Assembly: GCA_016714365.1 (NCBI GenBank)
Contig: JADJNH010000007.1
Coordinates: 248,001 to 312,000, forward strand
Source: Candidatus Vicinibacter affinis
GTDB lineage: Bacteria > Bacteroidota > Bacteroidia > Chitinophagales > Saprospiraceae
DNA length: 64,000 bases
Reading direction: 5' to 3'
The position numbers and the translations under genes were made by a program. Under the pieces are notes generated by a model. The model made no database searches. It had not been told where the DNA came from and worked only from the letters and a program-made list of their open reading frames with translations. Below, piece after piece: positions 48,257-54,837 of this stretch (the first letter of the stretch is position 1; each line of letters opens with the position of its first letter).

Positions 48257-49081
48257 ATGGTAAGCAATCAAGTTATTAAATACGACATGGACGACATCGT
48301 CTTTGAGAACCGCAACAAGACTTACGGTGCGTACTTTTTGAGAAGGCTTTATGATAAAAATATGAACAGGGCCATCCTCATTGGATCTGTTCTGGCTATT
48401 TTGCTGGTCTCTACACCTATGATCTTGAAGGCATTGAGGGAATTGATGCCTACCGAAAAGAAAGACTTATCCTCTAAGGAAATTTTCCTTTCCGACCCAC
48501 CTCCTATTGATCCCAAAAACCCGCCACCACCACCACCGCCTAAAATAGATCCTCCGCCTATTAAGGACCAAATCAAATTCATTCCTCCAAAAGTTATGAA
48601 AGATGAAGAAGTCAAAGAAGAAGAACCGCCGCCACCAACGATAGAAGAAATTAAAGACAAAGACATCTCCACAGAAAATCGTAAAGGAGAAGAAGGTGGT
48701 GTGGACGCTTCACTTGTAGAAGCACCTCCTCCTCCGGTGATGGAAGAAGAAAAGAAAGAAGAGGAGCCTGCCAAATTTGTAGAACAAATGCCTGAATTTC
48801 CGGATGGTGCTGCAGCCATGATGAAGTACATTCAATCCAATCTAAATTATCCTGCAATAGCCCGCGAAAACGACATCCAGGGTACTGTGGTAGTTCAGTT
48901 TGTGGTGACCAAGAGTGGCAACATCACAAAAGTTACCATCGCGCGCGGTATAGGAGGAGGGTGTGATGAAGAAGCTGCAAGGGTGGTAAGATCAATGCCT
49001 AACTGGAAACCAGGTAAACACAATGGAAAAGTTTTATCGGTTAGTTTTACACTTCCAATTAAATTTAAACTGGAAGGATAA
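48257..49081 (+). CDS. tonB: Energy transducer TonB (duplicated copy)
   Basis: A 274-aa TonB of exactly the same length as the operon copy. The N-terminal motif, membrane helix, spacer and C-terminal domain are all intact ('PPPPPPKIDPPPI', 'MMKYIQSNLNYPAIARENDI', ending 'VSFTLPIKFKLEG'). By eye, differences concentrate in residues 1-10, the membrane helix and following 30 residues, and the last 15; the spacer and C-terminal core are nearly unchanged. The preserved frame amid decayed neighbours points to continued selection. It lacks an adjacent exbB or exbD and would have to use those of the operon or others. Confidence 0.92.
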   Translation: MVSNQVIKYDMDDIVFENRNKTYGAYFLRRLYDKNMNRAILIGSVLAILLVSTPMILKALRELMPTEKKDLSSKEIFLSDPPPIDPKNPPPPPPPKIDPPPIKDQIKFIPPKVMKDEEVKEEEPPPPTIEEIKDKDISTENRKGEEGGVDASLVEAPPPPVMEEEKKEEEPAKFVEQMPEFPDGAAAMMKYIQSNLNYPAIARENDIQGTVVVQFVVTKSGNITKVTIARGIGGGCDEEAARVVRSMPNWKPGKHNGKVLSVSFTLPIKFKLEG

Positions 49082-49250
49082 TGCAAGATTCCTTCAGGAA
49101 AGTATTTTTATGCTGTTCGTCTTTGTTATGAGGGTTTGGGAATTTTTCCTTTTTGAAAAGTCCTCAATCCTTTTCATTTTGATCAGACATTAGCTAGGTT
49201 CTTTGTTCTGCACGAGTGTTGGTGCGTTTACCACCCAATTAAAATATTAG
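49081..49250 (+). pseudogene. Decayed copy of the small tonB-coupled membrane gene
   Basis: The TAATG overlap with tonB persists and the sequence aligns with 46946-47119 ('gattcctt.aggaaag', 'gggtttgggaatttt', 'cacccaattaaaatat'), but stops and indels appear within the first 20 codons. Not expected to encode a functional protein. Confidence 0.75.
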
Positions 49251-49270
49251 AATCAGATTTACCTTTTTTG

Positions 49271-49294
49271 ATCCTGCAAGAAAGCTTGCAGGAT
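49271..49294 (+). terminator. Duplicated terminator hairpin after the second tonB
   Basis: A 10-bp perfect stem (49271-49280 with 49285-49294) with an AAAG loop, a copy of the one at 47138. The T-run is shorter and broken (TTTTATC), so it may terminate less well. Confidence 0.7.
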
Positions 49295-49320
49295 TTTATC
49301 TTTGAAAAACAATTAAGGAA

Positions 49321-49413
49321 ATGGCCAAATAAAAAATAATTAAGAACACCATTCCATTTATCTCCACTGCTGATCAAAATCACAAGCTTGGTCAATCTGA
49401 TGCAGTAATCTAA
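49321..49413 (+). pseudogene. Remnant of the duplicated SRPBCC gene
   Basis: Starts with the equivalent ATG (49321) but meets TAA at the fourth codon. The 5' match 'attaagaacaccatt' and the 3' match 'gtaatctaaattta' to 47372-47850 flank a large internal deletion. Confidence 0.72.
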
Positions 49414-49545
49414 ATTTATTATGAGAAAAATATTTTTTCTTCCATCTGATTTGAATCAAATCCTTTCGAAAATATTTTTCTTTACACAATGACAAACAAG
49501 TCACTACAATATTGCTGATCCGAAAAATTTCTTCAATCGAAATGA

Positions 49546-50874
49546 CTAATTATATCTGCGTTTCAAAAACCATTCATTGTCATTTAATCTGAAACCTATA
49601 TTAAATTTAATATACTGCTCAGAAAATAAATCTTTTGCCTGGACAAATCCAGCTTCTACCCCCAAATTAATTACAGCAGTCTGTCTTTGAAAACTAAATG
49701 GCATTGCAAGACCCAGTGTAAATGCCGTCCTGCTCAACCCTTCTCCATTTATGGAAATATACCCCGACTCGTGATAGGCACCGTAACGGTATTGGCTCCT
49801 TTTTAAAATATTACCGTATCCTGTGGTTCCGGGTCTCCACCAACCTCCGGCAGAGATTCCTACTAAATTGGTCAGTGTTCCTTTTGCACCTTCAAATAAT
49901 TTAGAAGAAGTCCAATTTTCATAACTCAGGTCACACAACCATCCATATTTCTGTTTGTGATTGTAATAAACACCCACTTCTAATTTTAATGGTAAATCAG
50001 CATTGCTTGATTTATCCTTTTCATACAATAGCGTGTCAACAATTGAATTTGAAGTGTTCAAACGAGTAATGTACAAGGAAGTTTTGGACATGTTTAATTG
50101 AGATGGAGAAGTCAGATGCAGCCCAAAATTCAAACTCCTGGCTTTTATAGATTTGTCCTTATCAATCTGTTTCTGATTGAGATTTTTGGTGTAAATAACA
50201 CCCAGGTCTGTGGTGAATCCGGAGGCATGAAACTGATCGTCCAAAAAATTATTGGCTACTCCGGTAAAATCATTAAAGGTGAGGGATTGATAATATTTCA
50301 CATTTCCAAAAATATAACCGGCCGCTAAACCAAAGCCCCAATTTTTATAACGATACCCGAATCCAACAGAAAATCGGCTGAGTCCTCCATAACTATCCAG
50401 GATTCTGGTGGTGGATCCTATGTCATTTGCGCTGTCCTGAACCACGTAATGATAACCGGTAGTTGAAAATGGACTGAGGTCTAAACTAACTCCATAATTA
50501 TGTTTATACTGCTTACGCTCTAAAACCTCATTGATGGTATTTCTTAATGGAACTCCAATATGGATATAACTGATGTTTCCGGACCAATCATCCGCCAAAT
50601 TATCCGCCTTGTCAGTAATCTCTTTATACTTGGCATGAAATCCTATTTCGGCATCGGTAAGTTTGAGGAATCCAAGTGATGCAGGGTTATTTGGATTAAA
50701 CTCCTCTGTATTGTAGTAGGCAACTCCCGCACCCCCACAATGTAGGGACAAAGGTGCCCGGTTTTTATTCAATTCACCGAAACCATAACGGGACAATGGC
50801 GAAAATTCAATATTCTGACCAAAAACTCCTGCAAGGAAAAGGAGGTTTATTAATAAACTAAGTAGTTTTTTCAT
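49546..50874 (-). CDS. Outer-membrane beta-barrel protein (coaX-linked)
   Basis: A 442-aa protein. I choose ATG 50874, giving MKKLLSLLINLLFLAGVFGQ, a clear signal peptide; the frame is open two codons further to a TTG. The mature part begins 'NIEFSPLSRYGFGELNKNRAPLS' and carries 'GGAGVAYYNTEEFNPNNPASLG', a pattern of FadL-like/Bacteroidota outer-membrane porins, followed by alternating strands and a C-terminus 'FNIGFRLNDNEWFLKRRYN'. It overlaps the 3' end of coaX by 17 bases, so the two are translationally coupled; this pairing recurs in Bacteroidota as far as I know. Substrate unknown. Confidence 0.82.
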   Translation of the reverse strand: MKKLLSLLINLLFLAGVFGQNIEFSPLSRYGFGELNKNRAPLSLHCGGAGVAYYNTEEFNPNNPASLGFLKLTDAEIGFHAKYKEITDKADNLADDWSGNISYIHIGVPLRNTINEVLERKQYKHNYGVSLDLSPFSTTGYHYVVQDSANDIGSTTRILDSYGGLSRFSVGFGYRYKNWGFGLAAGYIFGNVKYYQSLTFNDFTGVANNFLDDQFHASGFTTDLGVIYTKNLNQKQIDKDKSIKARSLNFGLHLTSPSQLNMSKTSLYITRLNTSNSIVDTLLYEKDKSSNADLPLKLEVGVYYNHKQKYGWLCDLSYENWTSSKLFEGAKGTLTNLVGISAGGWWRPGTTGYGNILKRSQYRYGAYHESGYISINGEGLSRTAFTLGLAMPFSFQRQTAVINLGVEAGFVQAKDLFSEQYIKFNIGFRLNDNEWFLKRRYN

Positions 50875-51595
50875 TTGCAATTAAAATTTGATTGAGACCG
50901 TGCAAAACAAGGTAGGGCTCTTCTATAATTTCCATTTTGGAATGACGAATCAACTGTGGTGCGTCGCCACCTGTCATAACGCATTTTAGAAAACTGTATT
51001 TTGAATGAAGCTCAGTAAAATATCCCCGTATTTCATGCAATATTCCCTTTATGACACCAAGTCTAAGGGCTGAGGTGGTATCATTGCCTAAAACTTGATC
51101 TCCCACTTCTGCAAATTCCACCAAAGGCAGCCTTCCGGTAAATTCATGCATTGCCTTCCACCTCATCTTCATCCCCGGAGCAATATTACCTCCAAGAAAA
51201 GTTCCATTGGCTTCCAACAGATCAATTGTAACGCAACTTCCAGCGTTCACCAAAAGTATATTGTTCTCAGGATGTAAAAAATAAGCACCGCAAAGTGCTG
51301 CAATGCGATCCTGCCCTAAAGTCTCAGGTGTTTGGTATGACAAATGAATGGGTAACTTACTCAATCCATCGAACCGGACAGGTTGCATTAAAGATTGAAT
51401 TTTTAAAAGGAATGGGTCCGTGTTTTTCCTAACGGTGGCCAGGATTGATTTTTCGTATTTGATTTCAGTTATCCAATTAAAAAAAAGCCCCTCCTCTCCC
51501 CTCTCAAAAACTCGAAATTCTTCCAGGTTTTTACCGAGAAATAGGCCACACTTCACTCTGGTGTTACCGATGTCTATAGCGAGGGTCAAGCTCAA
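50858..51595 (-). CDS. coaX: Type III pantothenate kinase
   Basis: A 245-aa ASKHA-fold kinase phosphorylating pantothenate, the first step of coenzyme A synthesis. Features: phosphate-binding 'LAIDIGNTRVKCGLF' (4-18), the 'TPETLGQDRIAALCGAY' segment (about 88-105), 'NAGSCVTIDLLEANGTFLGGNIAPGM', and 'CVMTGGDAPQL' near the C-terminus. The only workable starts are TTG at 51595 or 51589, because an in-frame TAA lies at 51598-51596. The first is 4 bases after the purH stop, so it is coupled to purH. The 3' end overlaps the outer-membrane protein gene. Confidence 0.94.
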   Translation of the reverse strand: MSLTLAIDIGNTRVKCGLFLGKNLEEFRVFERGEEGLFFNWITEIKYEKSILATVRKNTDPFLLKIQSLMQPVRFDGLSKLPIHLSYQTPETLGQDRIAALCGAYFLHPENNILLVNAGSCVTIDLLEANGTFLGGNIAPGMKMRWKAMHEFTGRLPLVEFAEVGDQVLGNDTTSALRLGVIKGILHEIRGYFTELHSKYSFLKCVMTGGDAPQLIRHSKMEIIEEPYLVLHGLNQILIANEKTT

Positions 51596-51599
51596 TTAT

Positions 51600-53087
51600 T
51601 TAATGCTTAAATTGTCTGATTCCACTGAGAACCATCGATACTCCTAATTCATCCGCACGATCAATACTTTTTTGATCGTTTACAGAACCACCGGGTTGGA
51701 CTATTGCTTTTATCCCGGCAGCGGCCGCAAGTTCCACACAATCAGGGAATGGGAAAAAAGCTTCTGACGCCATAACTGCCCCTTCTGTTTCAAAACCCAT
51801 CCTTTTAGCTTTCTCGATCGCTTGAACGGTAGCATCCACTCTTGAGGTCTGACCACATCCCATTCCGATTAATTGAGCAGATTTCACCAGGCTTATCGCA
51901 TTTGATTTTAAATGCTTTGTACATCGGGCTGCAAAAATTAAATCATCCATTTGCGTTGAAGTAGGAATTATTTTGGTCACAGGTCTCAAATCAGAAACAA
52001 CCAATGAGCGTGTATCTCTTTCCTGATAAAGTTTTCCTCCAAGTGCTGACTTGGTGAGAATTTTTTGATTCGGCCAGCTCTTTATACTGAGTAAAATTCT
52101 ATTTTTTCGTCCTTTTAATAAATCCAATGCAGGCTTTTCGTAATCGGGTGCAATGAGCACTTCATAGAATAACAAATCTATTTCTTTAGCCGTATCCAGA
52201 TCCAATGTTTTGTTGCAGATCAGTACGCCCCCGAATGCAGAGACTGGATCTCCTGCTAAGGCATCTTTCCAGGCATCCAGTAGTGTGTTGCGAACTGAAA
52301 TACCACAAACGTTATTGTGTTTTAATACTGCAAAACAAGGATTTTCATCCTTAAAATCTTCCATCAGCAACATTGCTGCATCCACATCCAGAATATTGTT
52401 GTAAGACAATTCCTTCCCCTGCAAAAATTCCAGATTCAGATCTCCCGAAAACCAAGCTTTTTGATGGGGGTTTTCGCCATAGCGTAAACTGCGGCTTTGA
52501 TCCGTCCCTTCAAAATAATTTCTTATTTGGGTATCATAATGACTGGTAACTCCAAAAGCCTTTGTAGCCAAAAGTTTTCTTTCTTCTATTCGGCTAAGTG
52601 CATTACTCATTAGAATGTCTTGTAGATGTTGGTATTGTTCTTTTGAAGCTATAATGACCACATCTTTGTAATTCTTGGCTGCAGCACGTATCAATGAAAT
52701 ACCTCCAATATCAATTTTTTCAATAATCTCCTGTTCATCAGTAGTATTCCTAACCGTCTCTTCAAATGGATATAAATCCACTACTACCAGATCAATAACC
52801 GGAATCTGAAAATGTGCCAACTGGCTTAAATGATCTTCATTTCTAATGGCCAAAATACCGCCAAAAACCTTTGGATGAAGGGTTTTGACTCTTCCTCCAA
52901 GAATGGAAGGATATCCGGTAATGGTTTCTACACTTACAACCGGTATCCCCAATGCCTCAATGTATTCCTGGGTTCCTCCTGTAGAATAAATGACAATTCC
53001 CAGATCATGGATTAATCTGACCAATGGCTCCAGGCCGTCTTTGTTGTATACCGAAATTAGCGCAGAATTGATTCTGGTGGCGCCCAT
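51600..53087 (-). CDS. purH: Bifunctional AICAR transformylase/IMP cyclohydrolase
   Basis: A 495-aa enzyme catalysing the last two steps of IMP synthesis. The N-terminal MGS-like IMP cyclohydrolase domain shows 'ALISVYNKDGLEPLVRLIHD' and 'STGGTQEYIEALGIPVVSVE' with 'GRVKTLHPKVFGGIL'; the transformylase domain has 'LRYGENPHQKAWF', 'ELSYNNILDVDAA', 'AVLKHNNVCGI', the catalytic Lys-His pair in LKHNN, and 'SEAFFPFPDCVELAAAAGI' with 'IVQPGGSVNDQ'. Slightly shorter than E. coli PurH (529 aa) but complete at both ends. It heads the purH-coaX-OMP unit. Confidence 0.96.
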   Translation of the reverse strand: MGATRINSALISVYNKDGLEPLVRLIHDLGIVIYSTGGTQEYIEALGIPVVSVETITGYPSILGGRVKTLHPKVFGGILAIRNEDHLSQLAHFQIPVIDLVVVDLYPFEETVRNTTDEQEIIEKIDIGGISLIRAAAKNYKDVVIIASKEQYQHLQDILMSNALSRIEERKLLATKAFGVTSHYDTQIRNYFEGTDQSRSLRYGENPHQKAWFSGDLNLEFLQGKELSYNNILDVDAAMLLMEDFKDENPCFAVLKHNNVCGISVRNTLLDAWKDALAGDPVSAFGGVLICNKTLDLDTAKEIDLLFYEVLIAPDYEKPALDLLKGRKNRILLSIKSWPNQKILTKSALGGKLYQERDTRSLVVSDLRPVTKIIPTSTQMDDLIFAARCTKHLKSNAISLVKSAQLIGMGCGQTSRVDATVQAIEKAKRMGFETEGAVMASEAFFPFPDCVELAAAAGIKAIVQPGGSVNDQKSIDRADELGVSMVLSGIRQFKH

Positions 53088-53206
53088 GTAAGTTTGAATT
53101 AGGAGTGCAAAGGTATAAACAAATTAGCAAGTTCATTCAGTTAACAGTCAAAAGGCAATTCCATGTATTTTTACAGATTCCTATCAATTAAACAAATAAA
53201 AAATAT

Positions 53207-53536
53207 ATGATTATTTATAATGTGACCGTAAAAATAGATAAGGACAAAACAGACGAATGGCTTCACTGGATGAAACATCATCATATTCCTGAAGTCCTCA
53301 ATACCGGTTTTTTCGTTAAGTGCCGATTGTCTAAGCTTGACTTGAATGAAGAAGATGGACATACCTATGCACTGCAATATGATTGCCCATCAATGGAACA
53401 TTTAAACAAGTACATGATGCTGTGTGCTCCTGAATTACAAAAAAAACACATAGAAAAATACGCTGGAAGCTTTGTAGCATTTAGAACCATTCTTCAGGTA
53501 GTAGAAGAAATTTATCCTCAGGTTTCAGTTAACTGA
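53207..53536 (+). CDS. DUF4286 family protein
   Basis: A 109-aa cytoplasmic protein matching the Bacteroidota DUF4286 family: 'MIIYNVTVKIDKDKTDEWLHWMKHHHIPEVLNTG' at the N-terminus, 'TYALQYDCPSMEHLNKYM' in the middle and 'GSFVAFRTILQVVEEI' at the end. It has the size and strand pattern of a ferredoxin-like/dimeric alpha-beta barrel protein; function unknown. Its 3' end overlaps that of the Rrf2 gene by 8 bases (convergent). Confidence 0.85.
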   Translation: MIIYNVTVKIDKDKTDEWLHWMKHHHIPEVLNTGFFVKCRLSKLDLNEEDGHTYALQYDCPSMEHLNKYMMLCAPELQKKHIEKYAGSFVAFRTILQVVEEIYPQVSVN

Positions 53537-53996
53537 TCAAAACAGAAGGTTTATAATTTTTATCCTTTATTTGATTGAGTAACAGATTTCTGTCATTCAA
53601 CAGCAATTCTTCAAAACACGTTTTTTCTAATAATTTTCTGATTTCCGCATTTATACTGCCTACCATGTGATGCATGGGGCATGGATTGCGTGCATTGCAG
53701 GCATGAAAATTTAACACACAAGTGTTTAAGTAATCCTTAGAATCGGTTAATTCGATAATTTCAACCAATGGCGTTTTTAAGGTTGAAGGATTGAATGCAA
53801 AACCCCCGTTTGGACCTTTGTGTGATTGAATCAATTTGTTCTTTGCCAGCTTCTGCAATATTTTAGCTAAAAATGAATCCGGAACATCCAATCCTTCCGA
53901 AATGTCCTTCACCCTGAAATTTCTACCTTCCTCAAAATGTAAGGCCAGAAAAATCAAAACCTTGATGCTGTAACTGAAAGTTCTTGTAAATATCAA
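53529..53996 (-). CDS. Rrf2 family transcriptional regulator (NsrR-like, probable Fe-S sensor)
   Basis: A 155-aa winged-helix regulator. The N-terminal HTH ('FSYSIKVLIFLALHFEEGRNFRVKDISEGLDVPDSFLAKILQKL' in outline, residues 7-50) and the wing ('HKGPNGGFAF') are typical. Three cysteines, Cys93, Cys100 and Cys106 ('TCVLNFHACNARNPC'), match the [2Fe-2S] or [4Fe-4S] ligand region of NsrR/IscR relatives. No ATG is usable; the best start is TTG 53996, with an in-frame stop 12 bases upstream. It is divergent from the nitrous-oxide reduction operon, so an NO- or redox-responsive regulator of that operon is the natural inference. Confidence 0.88.
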   Translation of the reverse strand: MIFTRTFSYSIKVLIFLALHFEEGRNFRVKDISEGLDVPDSFLAKILQKLAKNKLIQSHKGPNGGFAFNPSTLKTPLVEIIELTDSKDYLNTCVLNFHACNARNPCPMHHMVGSINAEIRKLLEKTCFEELLLNDRNLLLNQIKDKNYKPSVLIS

Positions 53997-54111
53997 AAGC
54001 TGTATTTAAAAGATGAACAACAATCGAACAACGTCTTATGGTCTTAGTTTAAAAGAATTAAAAGTAGTTGACTTAAAATGACCTCTATCCTAATTCCACA
54101 AAGACATTAAA

Positions 54112-54128
54112 CGATTTTTAGAAAATCG
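54112..54128. promoter_or_regulatory. Inverted repeat CGATTTT-TAG-AAAATCG between the Rrf2 gene and the nos operon
   Basis: Perfect 7-bp arms with a 3-base centre in the 283-bp divergent intergenic region. Rrf2 proteins bind imperfect palindromes of this size, so it is a candidate autoregulatory operator. Assignment is by position only. Confidence 0.4.
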
Positions 54129-54159
54129 GGCAAATTTATTCAACTTAAAAGGAACACCC

Positions 54160-54173
54160 ATGATAATTATCAT
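54160..54173. promoter_or_regulatory. FNR/CRP-type palindrome ATGATAATTATCAT upstream of the nos operon
   Basis: A 14-bp perfect palindrome containing TGAT-N4-ATCA, the core of FNR/DNR/NnrR binding sites (TTGAT-N4-ATCAA). Its centre is about 62-66 bases before the likely start of transcription (-7 box at 54218), close to the -61.5 of class I FNR-dependent promoters. Control by a CRP/FNR regulator encoded elsewhere is inferred. Confidence 0.5.
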
Positions 54174-54217
54174 TTTGAACGCTGGTATTTGTCATTGGGC
54201 TACAACAATGCCCTCAA

Positions 54218-54225
54218 TACTTTTG
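54218..54225 (+). promoter_or_regulatory. -7 promoter box of the nos operon (TACTTTTG)
   Basis: Exact TAnnTTTG match, 54 bases before the cytochrome c ATG. A TTG at 54195-54197 gives a 20-base spacer as a weak -33 element, consistent with an activator-dependent promoter. Confidence 0.5.
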
Positions 54226-54279
54226 CAATAAAAGACATAGATATCTTTTATTTTTTATCTTAGCAACAAAAATCAAATT

Positions 54280-54756
54280 ATGAAATTAACAAACATTTTT
54301 AAAGTTTTGGCCTTGGCCTTTTTAATTACTTCTGTTTATTCTTCGTGCAGTGGAGGTGTGAAGAAAGATGTTAAGCCCATTGACGTGGAGAAGCTTACCA
54401 AAAATCAACCTGAAACTCATGGCACAGAAATCAAAGATGAGGACATCCCTATGAAGACCCCTTTAGATCAAGCGGAAGTTACCAATGGTAAAAATATCTA
54501 TGATTTAAAATGCAGTGCCTGTCATAAGCTTACAGATGAAAAATTGGTGGGCCCGGGATGGCAGGGTGTGACAAAGAAAAGAAAGCCGGCCTGGATCATT
54601 AATATGATCACAAATGTGGACATGATGTTGGAAAAAGATCCCGAAGCACAGAAGCTTTTGGAACAATGTCTGGTGAGAATGCCAAATCAGAATGTAAGCC
54701 AGCCGGATGCTTTAAATCTTCTCTCATTTATGAGAAGCAATGATGGCGAAAAATAA
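54280..54756 (+). CDS. c-type cytochrome lipoprotein of the nos operon
   Basis: A 158-aa monohaem cytochrome c with a lipoprotein signal (lipobox at Cys23 in 'TSVYSSCSGG'). The haem motif CSACH is at residues 78-82, with 'KLVGPGWQGV' following, and Met134 in 'LVRMPNQNVS' is the probable axial ligand. Being tethered outside the inner membrane and immediately before nosZ, it is the probable electron donor to N2O reductase, a role proposed for cytochromes in clade II nos clusters. 81 bases separate it from nosZ. Confidence 0.88.
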   Translation: MKLTNIFKVLALAFLITSVYSSCSGGVKKDVKPIDVEKLTKNQPETHGTEIKDEDIPMKTPLDQAEVTNGKNIYDLKCSACHKLTDEKLVGPGWQGVTKKRKPAWIINMITNVDMMLEKDPEAQKLLEQCLVRMPNQNVSQPDALNLLSFMRSNDGEK

Positions 54757-54837
54757 ATAATTCAATTTCTACAACGCATTAAAAGGAAAAAGGCCTTCAA
54801 TAATTTTCAATCAATTATACTTCAAAAATTTATCGAC

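Larger units (their letters stand above)
47871..49441 (+). repeat. Tandem duplication unit B (decayed except tonB)
   Basis: Second copy of 45738-47870, shortened to about 1.57 kb by a deletion of about 190 bases after the terminator and a larger one inside the SRPBCC copy. Order is kept: exbD remnant, intact tonB, small membrane-gene remnant, terminator, SRPBCC remnant. Confidence 0.82.
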
